A stretch of 64,000 nt of DNA from Acidobacteriota bacterium (GTDB lineage: Bacteria > Acidobacteriota > Terriglobia > Terriglobales > SCQP01): positions 1 through 64,000 of the forward strand of contig JAKASR010000011.1 of the NCBI GenBank assembly GCA_021818955.1. The letters are read 5' to 3'. A program made the translations under genes and the position numbers. A model generated the notes under the pieces. It did no database searches and was not told the DNA's origin. It saw nothing but the letters and a program-made list of their open reading frames with translations. Shown in pieces: positions 1-11,573 of this stretch. The first letter of the stretch is position 1; the number at the start of each line of letters is the position of its first letter.

Positions 1-1
1 C

Positions 2-157
2 GCCCCGGCGCCCGTCACCCACCCGCGTTACACCCCCCTGCCCGATGGCGCCCTGCCGCCTTCGCCGCCGCCGGCCATGAGCGCTGAACTGGCCGCCGGA
101 TTGTCGGAACTGGATGCCTTTGTCCGCGGCATCGGCCCCGGCAAATCCGGCCGCTAA
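2..157 (+). CDS. C-terminal end of an unrecognised protein (partial)
   Basis: An open frame enters from the left edge and stops at TAA 155-157, giving 51 visible residues. The first half is rich in proline and alanine. The last part reads as a short helix ending in GIGPGKSGR. No start is visible and I recognise no family. It could be the disordered tail of a larger protein. It is the only plus-strand frame that stays open to a sensible stop before the non-coding stretch that follows. The call rests on that alone, so confidence is modest. Confidence 0.4.
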   Translation, partial: APAPVTHPRYTPLPDGALPPSPPPAMSAELAAGLSELDAFVRGIGPGKSGR

Positions 158-772
158 GGACGCAGCGCTAGGGTGATGCGCTCCGCGCTCCGCGCTCCGC
201 GCTTTGTGCTTTGCGCTCTGCGCTTTGTGCTCTGCGCTTCTTCCCTCCGCTTAGTGGGCGAGACTGGTCCTCTTGCTTCCGGCGGGCCCTCATCCCGCGT
301 TGTGGGATGAGTTTTTCATGGTTCAGTTTTATTGGTTTTAAGACCGTAAAATTCGCCTCTTCCAATCCGGTCGCCGGAACCTCAGCCCTTCCGGCAAGTT
401 GAAGCAGATTGAAGCTATGCGATGCCGCTCGCCTCGCTCGGCTCTTATCCGGCCTCCGCCGTTCTTCCGCCACTCGTGTGCCCGGACGGTTTCCGGTTTG
501 CTTTTTAATTAATAACTAGTCGCTAATATCTAATAACTACAAAATAATAACTACTGGCTTCCGCCGCACATGAGACACATTTCTATTTCGCCCCTTCGCC
601 GCCAACCCTCCGCTCTGCCAGGAGTTATCCCCTATTTTGCCCGTTCCCGCCGCCTCGCCGTGTCTCGCTGCGCGCGCGGCTTGGAGCCGCCCGGCGCCGG
701 CCTGCGCCAGACCGGCCTGCGCCTGGCGACGGCCCAACCTGCCGTCATCGGACGTTCTGGCTCATCAATTAG
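158..772. other. Non-coding stretch with simple repeats and an AT-rich island
   Basis: No convincing gene is visible between the left partial gene and the carB stop. Bases 176-240 are a degenerate tandem run of GCGCTCC/GCGCTTT-like units, which produces spurious frames on both strands. Bases 500-556 are strikingly AT-rich for this GC-rich window and carry three copies of TAATAACTA. A 12-base direct repeat, CCGGCCTGCGCC, occurs at 697-708 and 712-723. No clear terminator for carB is seen on the minus strand. Confidence 0.6.
510..553. repeat. Three direct repeats of TAATAACTA in an AT-rich island
   Basis: Exact copies of TAATAACTA lie at 510-518, 531-539 and 545-553. The surrounding 50 bases are mostly A and T, while the flanks are GC-rich. 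The function is unknown. They could be protein-binding sites or a decayed element. There are no DnaA-box matches beside them. Confidence 0.6.
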
Positions 773-4057
<3,285 letters not shown>

Positions 4058-4113
4058 GATCCCTCAAGCCTGAATAATTCGAAAGGTTGGAATAAGCCCG
4101 CTGCGCGAGTGGC

Positions 4114-5316
4114 TCACGCGCGCCCACCCGGAATGGCTGGGCTGCCAGGGCGCGATTCCCGCGGCATGGCTTTCCACTCGCGCATCATGCGGACGAAGTC
4201 GGCAAACAGGTAATGCGAATCATGCGGGCCGGGCGACGCCTCGGGGTGGTACTGCACGCTGTAGAGCGGCAGGGAGCGGTGGCGCAGGCCCTCAAGCGTG
4301 CCATCGTTGAGGTCGAAATGCGTGCATTCCACCTCGGCGGCGGCCAAGGAATCCGGATCCACGGCGAAGTTGTGGTTGTGGGCGGTGATCTCGATGCGTC
4401 CGGTGGCCTTGTGGCGCACCGGATGATTGCCGCCGTGATGGCCGAATTTGAGCTTGTATGTGCGGCCGCCGAGCGCCAGGCCAATGAGCTGGTGTCCCAG
4501 GCAGATGCCGAAAATCGGCGCGCGCCCCATCAGCTTGCGGATGTTTTCCTGGGCGTAGGCGACCGGCTCGGGATCGCCCGGGCCATTCGAAAGGAAAATG
4601 CCGTCCGGCTTGAGCGCCAGCACGTCCTCGGCCGAGGTCTTGGCCGGCACCACGCGCACCCGGCAGCCGTGCGCCGCCAGTTGGCGCAGGATGTTGCGCT
4701 TGATGCCGAAATCGTAGGCGACCACCCGCAGGGCGTCGGCCGCCACGCTGGGCGCGGGAGCATGCTCGGGAATGGGCGCGCCCAGCGCTTGCTCCCAATC
4801 GTAGCCCGCGCGCGTGGTCACTTCCTGGGCCAGGTCGAGCCCGACGATGGGTGGCACCGCCTGCGCCTTCGCTACCCATTCGCGGGCCCGCGCCGGATCG
4901 AAACCGGCGGCCTCGGCGCCGTGCAGCAGATAGCCGCGCTTCACCCCCACCGAGCGCAGATGACGCACCAGCGCGCGCGTATCGATCTCGGAGAGCACGG
5001 GTATGCCGAACCGTTCGAGATATGCCTGGCAGGCTTCCTGGCTGCGCCAGTTGCTGGCCAGGCGCGAGAACTCGCGCACGATCAGAGCTTCAATAAAGGG
5101 GTGGGCGGCTTCGTCATCCCAGGCATTGGCGCCGTAGTTGCCAATCTGCGGCTGGGTAAGGCAGACCATCTGGCCGGCATAGGAGGGATCGGTGAAGATT
5201 TCCTGGTAGCCGGTCATGGAAGTATTGAACACCACTTCCCCGCCTCGCCCGGCCTGTGCGCCAAAGCCCAGGCCTCGGAACCAGCGTCCGTCTTCCAGTA
5301 CCAGGAATGCTTCCAT
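4114..5316 (-). CDS. carA: Carbamoyl-phosphate synthase small subunit (glutamine amidotransferase)
   Basis: CarA hydrolyses glutamine and channels ammonia to CarB. The 400-residue protein has the N-terminal CPSase small-chain domain (about 1-140) and a class I amidotransferase domain. Its nucleophile is Cys272 in GICLGHQ, and the His-Glu pair lies in YHPEAS (357-359). The start ATG at 5314-5316 is preceded by GGAGG, a good ribosome binding site. It is upstream of carB in the same direction and probably co-transcribed with it. The last ~20 residues after the amidotransferase fold are a low-complexity tail. Confidence 0.97.
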   Translation of the reverse strand: MEAFLVLEDGRWFRGLGFGAQAGRGGEVVFNTSMTGYQEIFTDPSYAGQMVCLTQPQIGNYGANAWDDEAAHPFIEALIVREFSRLASNWRSQEACQAYLERFGIPVLSEIDTRALVRHLRSVGVKRGYLLHGAEAAGFDPARAREWVAKAQAVPPIVGLDLAQEVTTRAGYDWEQALGAPIPEHAPAPSVAADALRVVAYDFGIKRNILRQLAAHGCRVRVVPAKTSAEDVLALKPDGIFLSNGPGDPEPVAYAQENIRKLMGRAPIFGICLGHQLIGLALGGRTYKLKFGHHGGNHPVRHKATGRIEITAHNHNFAVDPDSLAAAEVECTHFDLNDGTLEGLRHRSLPLYSVQYHPEASPGPHDSHYLFADFVRMMREWKAMPRESRPGSPAIPGGRA

Positions 5317-5603
5317 TTGCCTCCGTACGGCGTATGTGCGTAGCGCCGCCAGGCGCCCGGCCAGCGCAGCGCGCCAGATACGCCGCAGTTATTTTACCAA
5401 ACGCGGCGGGACGGCAAGCCGATGGCCTGCCGTTATTTTTTACGGCGGGCGTAGCCCTGCCGTTAACGCTGAAAATCTTTGGACCCGTGATGGATTTCCA
5501 TTACAAGCCGGCTGCTTTGCCATCGCCGTTGCCATTTTGCATACATGATGACAACCACGATTGCATCCATGCCGGAATTGTTGTTAACTGTTCTTACACT
5601 AGG
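5317..5603. other. Intergenic region upstream of carA and of the 16-codon ORF
   Basis: About 290 bases separate the carA start (minus strand) from the ribosome binding site of the tiny plus-strand ORF. It should hold promoters for both, since the two are divergent. I see no unambiguous -35/-10 pair. The stretch from about 5540 to 5600 is less GC-rich than its surroundings. Confidence 0.5.
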
Positions 5604-5617
5604 AAAGGAGGTGGTCC
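5604..5617 (+). promoter_or_regulatory. Exceptionally extended Shine-Dalgarno sequence
   Basis: AAAGGAGGTGGTCC at 5604-5617 complements almost the whole 3' tail of bacterial 16S rRNA (GGATCACCTCCTTT), with a single G:U wobble. Ordinary ribosome binding sites use 4-7 of these bases. The core GGAGG sits 7 bases before GTG 5619, so it is placed correctly for initiation. Confidence 0.75.
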
Positions 5618-5618
5618 A

Positions 5619-5669
5619 GTGGAAGAAACAGGTAGTAGATCTTGGACTAGTGAGGTGGCTGAGGCTTAG
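5619..5669 (+). CDS. Putative 16-residue peptide or leader ORF
   Basis: From GTG 5619 to TAG 5667-5669 the frame encodes MEETGSRSWTSEVAEA. It follows an almost full-length anti-anti-Shine-Dalgarno match. Its codons (AGT, AGA, TCT, ACT) are AT-richer than those of the neighbouring genes. A GGCGC/GCGCC hairpin begins at the stop codon. The peptide is acidic, has one Trp and no Cys, and lacks a signal peptide or membrane segment. It could be a small functional protein, a regulatory leader, or part of an RNA that binds the 30S subunit. I do not recognise the family. The call rests on the ribosome binding site and compact layout. Confidence 0.45.
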   Translation: MEETGSRSWTSEVAEA

Positions 5670-5684
5670 GCGCTCGCATGCGCC
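5669..5684 (+). terminator. Small hairpin at the end of the 16-codon ORF
   Basis: GGCGC (5669-5673), loop TCGCAT, GCGCC (5680-5684), followed by TGTTTGCC. The stem starts on the last base of the TAG stop. The U-tract is weak, so it may be an attenuator-like or stabilising hairpin rather than a full terminator. Confidence 0.35.
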
Positions 5685-5821
5685 TGTTTGCCTCGGTAAT
5701 CCGGCGCGCGCAGTGCGGGCCGCCGGAGGCCGCGATCGGTACATGTGACCGCCTCGGCCAATCCCAACAGCCTAACCGCCCCGCAGCGATCCGCCATGGC
5801 GCGTATCCTACGGGCTATCCC

Positions 5822-5851
5822 ACACCCCCCGCGGTCCGCCGCGGGGGGTGT
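5822..5851. terminator. Strong 13-bp hairpin after the aldehyde dehydrogenase gene
   Basis: ACACCCCCCGCGG (5822-5834), loop TCCG, and its perfect complement at 5839-5851. It lies five bases beyond the stop codon of the minus-strand dehydrogenase gene. On the plus strand it is followed by TGTGTTT, so it may stop transcription from either side. Confidence 0.75.
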
Positions 5852-5856
5852 TGTGT

Positions 5857-7290
5857 TTACATCAGCAGCAGGCGGGGCTCGGTCATGTGCTCGATTGCGT
5901 AGCGGAGGCCTTCGCGGCCGATTCCGGAATCCTTGACGCCGCCGTAAGGCATGGGATCAAGCCGGAAAGAAGACGCTTCGTTGACCATCAGACCGCCAAC
6001 CTCGATTTCGCGAAATGCCTGGCGGATGAATTCCAGATCGCGGGTAAACAGTCCGGCCTGTAGCCCATAGCGGCTGGCATTGGCTTCGGCAATAGCCTCG
6101 GCGGGCTGGCGGTAAGGTTTTAAGGCCAGCACCGGAGCGAAAGCTTCTTCGCGCCAGATGCGGGCCTGGGGCGGGACATTTTCCAGCACGGACGGCTCGA
6201 CAAAGCCGCCATCGCGGCTGCCGCCGCGGAGCAGGCGGGCGCCGAGCGAGACGGCCTCGTCAATCCATTCAGCGGCGCGGCGGGCGGCGGCCTCGGTGAT
6301 CATCGGCCCAATATCGGTGGTCTCTTCGCGCGGGTCACCCGGACGCAGCCGGCGCGCGCCTTCCACCAGACGGTCGCGCAGTTCGTCATAAATCGCTTCG
6401 TGCGCCAGCACGCGCTGCACCGAGATGCAGGATTGTCCGGCGTAGCCAAACGCGCCGGCGGTGAGCAGGGCGGCGGCGGAGTCGAGATCGGCATCGCAAT
6501 GAACGATATTGGCGGCGTTGCCCCCCAGTTCCAGCACGACCCGGGCGCGTCCGGCGCGCGCTTTGAGTTTCCAGCCCACGGCGGCGCTGCCGGTAAAGGA
6601 AAACAAGGCCAGGCGTTCGTCATCGAGTATTTGTTCGACCGGCTCGGCGCCGCCGGAGAGCACGTTCACGGCGCCGGCGGGCAAATCGCAATCCAGCGTC
6701 AACTCGCCCAGCCTTAGCCCGGTGAGCGGAGCGCGCGGCGAAAGCTTGATCACGATGCTGTTGCCGGCGGCGATGGCCGGCGCGAGCTTGTGCAGCACCA
6801 GGTTGAGGGGGAAATTGAACGGGGTCACGCCGGCTACCAGGCCGAGCGGAAAGCGGCGCAGCAGCGCCAATTTACCGGCGCCGCCGGGCACCGCGTCAAG
6901 GCGCGGCAACTCGTCCTCGAGGCCGGCGGCGGCTTCGGCGGCGGCTCGCAGCGTCACCAGCGCGCGCTGCACTTCCCTGCGGGCGTCGCGCAACGGTTTG
7001 GCGGCTTCATCCGCCATCAGCGCGGCAAATTCATCCTGGCGCTCGCGCAGCCGGGCCTCGAGCTCGGCCAGCGCCTGGCGGCGGGCGCGGGCGTCGAGCG
7101 CCGCCATGGCCGGACGCGCGGCGGCGGCGGCATCGAGCGCGCGCTGCACTTCGAGCGCCGTCGCCTCGCCGCAGCATCCGACCTCTTCGCCGCTGAAAGG
7201 CGATTGCACCGCAACGGCATGCGAGGGCCGCAATCGCGTGCCGCCAAGAATAAAGGGGTATAAACGGCTGCTCTCGCCCGCGGTTGCCAT
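5857..7290 (-). CDS. NAD(P)-dependent aldehyde dehydrogenase family protein
   Basis: A cytoplasmic enzyme oxidising an aldehyde to an acid through a cysteine thiohemiacetal. Over 477 residues it shows the family hallmarks: Asn159 in TPFNFPLNL, the Gly motif FTGSAAVGW (232-240), the general base Glu254 in LELGGN, and the nucleophile Cys288 in GQSCISVQR. The GQSCISVQR signature resembles the lactaldehyde / non-phosphorylating glyceraldehyde-3-phosphate dehydrogenase branch, but the substrate cannot be fixed from sequence alone. It is divergent from ruvC, 98 bases away, so the two promoters share that gap. Confidence 0.9.
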   Translation of the reverse strand: MATAGESSRLYPFILGGTRLRPSHAVAVQSPFSGEEVGCCGEATALEVQRALDAAAAARPAMAALDARARRQALAELEARLRERQDEFAALMADEAAKPLRDARREVQRALVTLRAAAEAAAGLEDELPRLDAVPGGAGKLALLRRFPLGLVAGVTPFNFPLNLVLHKLAPAIAAGNSIVIKLSPRAPLTGLRLGELTLDCDLPAGAVNVLSGGAEPVEQILDDERLALFSFTGSAAVGWKLKARAGRARVVLELGGNAANIVHCDADLDSAAALLTAGAFGYAGQSCISVQRVLAHEAIYDELRDRLVEGARRLRPGDPREETTDIGPMITEAAARRAAEWIDEAVSLGARLLRGGSRDGGFVEPSVLENVPPQARIWREEAFAPVLALKPYRQPAEAIAEANASRYGLQAGLFTRDLEFIRQAFREIEVGGLMVNEASSFRLDPMPYGGVKDSGIGREGLRYAIEHMTEPRLLLM

Positions 7291-7388
7291 GCGACACCTG
7301 CCGATTTCAGAATAACCCTCGATGCGAGCTGCGGCGCGCTGAAATAGCTCATGGACCGTTCCGTCCTGCTCTGTTAGACTCGCACGCG

Positions 7389-7898
7389 ATGCTTATCCTC
7401 GGCATAGATTGCGGCAGCCAGGCGACCGGCTACGGCCTGGTCGAAAGCGATGGCCATCGCCACCGGGCGCTGGCTTTTGGCGCCATCCGGCCGCCCAAAA
7501 AAGACGACTTCGCCCGCCGGCTGGATTTTATTCATCGCCAGGTGTGCGAGCTGATCGCGGCGCAGCGCCCGGACTGCGTCGCCGTGGAAGACATCTTTTT
7601 CGCCGAAAACGCCCGCTCCGCCATCAAGCTGGGGCATGTGCGCGGCGTTGTCTTGCAGGCGGCGGCGGCGGCCGGCGTGGCCGTGGCGGAATACACCCCG
7701 CTGGCGGTAAAAAGCGCGCTCACCGGCTACGGCCGGGCGGAAAAACAGCAGGTGCGGCACATGGTCGCGGTATTGCTCGCGATGGAGGAAGCGCCGGTGT
7801 CGCTCGACGCCTCCGACGCGCTGGCGGTGGCCATCTGCCATATACATACCGCGGGCGCGATGGCGGCCTCGGCCTCGGGCGGCGCATCCGCCGTTTGA
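7389..7898 (+). CDS. ruvC: Holliday junction resolvase RuvC
   Basis: RuvC is the dimeric endonuclease that resolves Holliday junctions with RuvAB. The frame is open further upstream, but ATG 7389 begins the conserved strand MLILGIDCGSQATGYG and gives the usual 169 residues. Catalytic acids are visible: Asp7, the Glu in CVAVEDIFF, and the paired Asp in LDASDALAVAICH near the C-terminus. ruvA and ruvB are not beside it, and the commonly adjacent yebC is not in the window. The gene stands alone between two minus-strand genes. Confidence 0.95.
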   Translation: MLILGIDCGSQATGYGLVESDGHRHRALAFGAIRPPKKDDFARRLDFIHRQVCELIAAQRPDCVAVEDIFFAENARSAIKLGHVRGVVLQAAAAAGVAVAEYTPLAVKSALTGYGRAEKQQVRHMVAVLLAMEEAPVSLDASDALAVAICHIHTAGAMAASASGGASAV

Positions 7899-8066
7899 TG
7901 GACCGATGCCGTTGGCTCTCGTTGCCTAAACAATCGAGTTGCGCCTGCACCTCGATTGCTGCTGAAGCTACCCCGCCCTCGCCCGCTCCAGCCCTCGGTT
8001 ACGCCGGAATAAGTCGATGATCGTGCTCGGGCTTCCGCCCGCGGCGTTGGCCGCCGCCGTGCAGGC

Positions 8067-8663
8067 TCACGCGTTGTTCGCGTGCTTCTGAATCAGCGAC
8101 AGGAACTCCTGCCGGGTATCCAGTTCGGTGCGGAAGGAGCCGAGCATGGCGGAGGTAACGGCGGAAGAGTGCTGCTTCTCCACCCCGCGCATCATCATGC
8201 ACAGATGCCGTGCTTCAATGACCACGCCCACGCCCAGCGGCTGGATCAACTCGTTGATACTGTCGGCGACTTGCTGCGTCAGGCGTTCCTGCACCTGCAG
8301 CCGGCGGGCGTACATATCCACCAGGCGGGCGAGTTTGCTCAGCCCGATTACCTTGCCATGGGGCAGATAGGCAATGTGCGCGCGCCCGAAGAATGGCAGC
8401 AGGTGATGCTCGCAAAGGCTGAAGAGTTCAATGTCTTTCACGATCACCATCTGGTCGTAGTTCACCGAAAACATCGCCTGGTGCAGCAGCTTCTTGGGGT
8501 CGATGCGGTAACCGCTGGTGAGATCATCGAGCGCCTGCGCCATGCGCTCGGGGGTGCGCAACAGGCCCTCGCGGGCGGGGTCGTCGCCCAGCCGCGATAT
8601 CAGCTCGCGCAGCAGCGCCTCGATCGGAACGTCTTGCAAATTGGGCAAAGGATTTTCAGGCAT
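8067..8663 (-). CDS. folE: GTP cyclohydrolase I
   Basis: FolE converts GTP to 7,8-dihydroneopterin triphosphate, the entry to folate and queuosine precursors. The 198-residue protein has the zinc ligands Cys84 and His87 in [12 protein letters not shown], and Cys155 in [12 protein letters not shown]. The typical start [17 protein letters not shown] (36-52) is also present. Length and motifs match the decameric FolE1 family. It is convergent with ruvC and divergent from the TlpA-like gene. Confidence 0.96.
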   Translation of the reverse strand: MPENPLPNLQDVPIEALLRELISRLGDDPAREGLLRTPERMAQALDDLTSGYRIDPKKLLHQAMFSVNYDQMVIVKDIELFSLCEHHLLPFFGRAHIAYLPHGKVIGLSKLARLVDMYARRLQVQERLTQQVADSINELIQPLGVGVVIEARHLCMMMRGVEKQHSSAVTSAMLGSFRTELDTRQEFLSLIQKHANNA

Positions 8664-8718
8664 AGCGTGGCTTGGACGATGGCATGAAAATACCGATATC
8701 CTTTACCATAACATCTGA

Positions 8719-9258
8719 ATGAAATCTCGCCGGTTGCAACCCTTCTCCGCCGCCGCGCGAACGGCAACGCTGTTGCCGCTGGCGCTATTTGTCGGCTTGC
8801 TGGCCGGGTGTCACCATGCCGCCCGGGTGGGCAAGCGCGCGCCCGATTTCAGCGTGCGGACCCTCAATGGCCGGATTCGCACGCTCGCCAGCTATCATGG
8901 CCGCGTATTGATTTTAAACTTCTGGGCTACCTGGTGCCCGCCCTGCATTGCGGAAATTCCCTCGCTGAATCGGTTGCATGCGCTCATACACGGCCAGCCG
9001 GTCAGCCTGCTGGCCATCTCGATTGATAAGGATCCGGCCGCCTACCGGAAATTTTTAAAAGACTGGAAAATCGGCTTTGCCACCGCGCGCGATCCTTCCG
9101 AAGCGATCATGCACCGCTACGGCACGCGGAAAATTCCCGAAACCTACATCATCGGCCCGAACGGCCAAGTGCGGCGCAAGATCGTCAGCGCCAGCAACTG
9201 GACCGACCCGGAGATGGTGCGCTATTTGACCGACCTGGCGCATGGCAACATGGATTGA
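8719..9258 (+). CDS. TlpA-like thioredoxin-fold lipoprotein
   Basis: A membrane-anchored periplasmic thiol-disulfide protein. Residues 1-31 are a lipoprotein signal with a lipobox ending LLAGC31. The thioredoxin-like domain carries the redox motif WCPPC (Cys73, Cys76), and a cis-Pro region is seen at RKIPETYIIG. This is the pattern of TlpA/ResA reductases that keep apo-cytochrome c or other exported cysteines reduced. No cytochrome maturation genes are adjacent, so the client is unknown. It starts 55 bases from the divergent folE start. Confidence 0.88.
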   Translation: MKSRRLQPFSAAARTATLLPLALFVGLLAGCHHAARVGKRAPDFSVRTLNGRIRTLASYHGRVLILNFWATWCPPCIAEIPSLNRLHALIHGQPVSLLAISIDKDPAAYRKFLKDWKIGFATARDPSEAIMHRYGTRKIPETYIIGPNGQVRRKIVSASNWTDPEMVRYLTDLAHGNMD

Positions 9259-9322
9259 AACCGGCTCGGGGCTTGCAAGCCTGCAATTTAGGCGTTGCCC
9301 CATGCGGTTTTTTTAAGGCTGG

Positions 9323-9526
9323 CTACGCTCCGCCGCCGACAAACTGCACCACTTCCAGCCGGTCGCCCTCGGCCAGGCGGCGGGAGTTCCACTCCTGGCG
9401 CGGCGACAATGCGTGGTTCAACTCCACGGCCACGCGCGCGGGCGGCAAGCCCAGTTGGGCCAGCAGATCGGCGATGGTCGGCTCGCCGGCGACTTCCTTT
9501 TCGGCGCCATTGACGTAAATACGCAT
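9323..9526 (-). CDS. thiS: ThiS-like sulfur carrier protein
   Basis: A small ubiquitin-fold sulfur carrier of thiazole (thiamin) synthesis. ATG 9526 gives 67 residues beginning [20 protein letters not shown], with the conserved helix and ending VVQFVGGGA. The family normally ends on Gly-Gly, which is adenylylated by ThiF and converted to thiocarboxylate. Here an extra Ala follows three glycines, confirmed at the DNA level (GGC GGC GGA GCG TAG). Neighbouring thiG, thiF or thiO genes are absent, so it is an orphan here. A MoaD-like carrier is possible, but the N-terminus and length favour ThiS. Confidence 0.82.
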   Translation of the reverse strand: MRIYVNGAEKEVAGEPTIADLLAQLGLPPARVAVELNHALSPRQEWNSRRLAEGDRLEVVQFVGGGA

Positions 9527-9640
9527 AATTTTCACGGCCGTTCCGGCGGCCCTCAGGGCGGCTTCCACGTTTCAATCGTCCAGGGCGAACCGGCTCCAGC
9601 CTCAGCGCTTCTCCGCTTCCTCTTTTATACTGAATTTTCC

Positions 9641-10957
9641 ATGCCCTCGCGTCTCGAACAATTGGAGCATACGGTTGCCGCGCATCCCTCGCTGCCGCGC
9701 GAAGCGGTGGTGAAAGAAGACCTGCTGCGCACCGGCATTGCCTTTGGCCCGGAGGCGCTGCGGCTGGCGGAGCGGTTTAAAAAGAAAGCCTATTTTATCT
9801 TTTCCTTCGACTTGGTGCCGTTGGCGGCGATGCCGCAGGGCGAACACTGGCACGCTCCGGAAGAGCTTTGGCTGGAGGGTGGCGGCTGGGAATTCCGGCC
9901 GACGGTCGTTTCGGTGCGGCTGAATCCGGCGTCCCCCTATCGCGTCGAAGCCCAGGAGGGCGAAGCGGTGTTGCTGCTGGAAGGCGAGGAATTGGCGCAG
10001 GTGAAATTTCCGCCCGTGCCCGAGTACTACACCCGCGCCCTCGCGAGCGGCAAGCGGGTAATCGAGATCGCTCCCACGATTGAATGGGGCTATCTGGTTT
10101 ATCTCACCGTATTCCGCATTTGCCAGTACTGGGGCGATCAGGAAGAGTGCCAGTTCTGCGACATTAACGAAAATTATCGCCAGCAGACCAAGGCTGGCCG
10201 CCCCTACACCGGCGTGAAGTCGGTGGAAGAGATTCTGGAAGCGCTGGAAATCATCGCTGCGACCGACTCGGCCAGCCGCGCCTATACCATTACCGGGGGC
10301 AGCGTGACCTCGCGGCTCAAAGGCCAATCGGAGGTGGAATTTTATGCCGCCTATGCCGAGGCGATTGAGCAGCGCTTTCCCCACCGCTGGATCGGTAAGA
10401 TGGTGGCGCAGGCGCTGCCGCCGGAGGAGGCGCGGCGTTTTAAAGACGCCGGCATCAAAATCTACCATCCCAACTACGAAGTCTGGGACGCGCGGTTGTT
10501 TCGCCAATTCTGCCCCGGCAAAGACCGTTACGTCGGACGCGAGGAATGGATGCGGCGCATCCTTCAGGCGGCGGAAATTTTCGGCCCGGCCTGCGTGATT
10601 CCGAACTTCGTTGCCGGCATCGAGATGGCGCGCCCGCATGGCTTCGAGCGGGTGGAAGACGCCATTCGCTCCACTGCGGAAGGATTGCAGTTTTTCATGT
10701 CGCGCGGCGTCTCGCCGCGCTTTACCACCTGGTGTCCGGAACCGCTGACCACGCTGGGCAAGGCCAATCCGGACGGCGCGCCGCTGGAATACCATTGCCG
10801 CCTGCTTGAAACCTGGCGCGACACCCACGCGCACTACGGCTTGCCGGCGCCTCCGGGCTATGGCGATCCCGGCCTGGGACGGGCGGTGTTCTCGGTCAGC
10901 TCGTTTATGGACGTGATCTCGCCCGCGGCGCCGCCGCCGCCGGTATTGCTGGCGTAG
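9641..10957 (+). CDS. Radical SAM-like protein with extended CX8CX2C cluster motif
   Basis: A 438-residue cytoplasmic protein. The longer open frame overlaps thiS, but ATG 9641 gives a natural start. The likely [4Fe-4S] ligands are Cys161, Cys170 and Cys173 in ICQYWGDQEECQFC, a CX8CX2C spacing. Downstream are a GGSVTSRL-type 'GGE-like' strand and the segment KIYHPNYEVWDARLF, both resembling radical SAM TIM-barrel strands. The reaction is unknown. It starts 114 bases from the divergent thiS start, which may hint at cofactor metabolism, though that is weak. It could be a noncanonical radical SAM enzyme rather than a classic CX3CX2C member. Confidence 0.75.
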   Translation: MPSRLEQLEHTVAAHPSLPREAVVKEDLLRTGIAFGPEALRLAERFKKKAYFIFSFDLVPLAAMPQGEHWHAPEELWLEGGGWEFRPTVVSVRLNPASPYRVEAQEGEAVLLLEGEELAQVKFPPVPEYYTRALASGKRVIEIAPTIEWGYLVYLTVFRICQYWGDQEECQFCDINENYRQQTKAGRPYTGVKSVEEILEALEIIAATDSASRAYTITGGSVTSRLKGQSEVEFYAAYAEAIEQRFPHRWIGKMVAQALPPEEARRFKDAGIKIYHPNYEVWDARLFRQFCPGKDRYVGREEWMRRILQAAEIFGPACVIPNFVAGIEMARPHGFERVEDAIRSTAEGLQFFMSRGVSPRFTTWCPEPLTTLGKANPDGAPLEYHCRLLETWRDTHAHYGLPAPPGYGDPGLGRAVFSVSSFMDVISPAAPPPPVLLA

Positions 10958-11030
10958 GTCATTGCGGCCCGGCCGCCGGGTCGGGGCCGGAATCGTAGTC
11001 CGAAACGCCGGGTTCCGCCGCGGGAAACGC

Positions 11031-11567
11031 CTACCAGCCCTTCTGCTTTCTAAGCGTGGTGATATGGGCGGCATGGTGGCGGCCGTGCCAGGCGTAGAGG
11101 CCGAGCATGCGGTCGAGCGTCATGCGCCCGTTGACGGGGTGCTCGAGCTGGCGCTCGAAATCGGCGGGAGAAAGCGATTCGAGCAGCAGCGCCAGGCGGC
11201 GATGCAGCGCGTCGAGCAGGTCGAGCGAGAGCTCAACCGGGGCGGATGCCGCGTCTTTCAACCCGGCCCAGAGCTTTTCGTCGTAGGCGTAAATGCGCGG
11301 CGTGTTTTCCGTCAGCGCCAGGCGAAAGCGCGAATAAGCATTCAAGTGGCTATCGGCGACATGGTGCACCACCTGGCGCAGCGTCCATCCGCCTTCGCGG
11401 TAAGGCGTATCGAGCTGTGCCGGCGTCAGCCCCTGAACGGCGGCACGCAGCCCGGCGGGGGCGGCGGCGAGTTCGGCGATCCACTGCCGGCGCAGGTCCG
11501 GGGTCGAGCCCTGATATTCGAATTTGCCAATGGGATAGCGCGCATCGGGAGCAGCGGCGGTGGACAT
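11031..11567 (-). CDS. DinB/YfiT-family putative metal-dependent hydrolase or thiol transferase
   Basis: A 178-residue four-helix-bundle protein of the DinB superfamily, YfiT/BstA branch. The three expected metal-binding histidines appear in GWTLRQVVHHVADSHLN (middle) and WHGRHHAAHI (C-terminus). The family contains bacillithiol S-transferases and putative hydrolases that act in detoxification, but the substrate here is not deducible. It lies six bases after the stop of the upstream radical SAM gene on the same strand, so the two probably form an operon. Confidence 0.85.
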   Translation of the reverse strand: MSTAAAPDARYPIGKFEYQGSTPDLRRQWIAELAAAPAGLRAAVQGLTPAQLDTPYREGGWTLRQVVHHVADSHLNAYSRFRLALTENTPRIYAYDEKLWAGLKDAASAPVELSLDLLDALHRRLALLLESLSPADFERQLEHPVNGRMTLDRMLGLYAWHGRHHAAHITTLRKQKGW

Positions 11568-11573
11568 AAAAAC

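Noticed and set aside
168-473. Frames on both strands in the first intergenic gap
   Set aside because: They arise from the simple-repeat tract, are rich in Arg, Ser and Ala, and have no ribosome binding site or recognisable motif.
5463-5744. Minus-strand 93-residue frame opposite the 16-codon ORF
   Set aside because: It has no ribosome binding site and is antisense to the strong Shine-Dalgarno and the tiny ORF.
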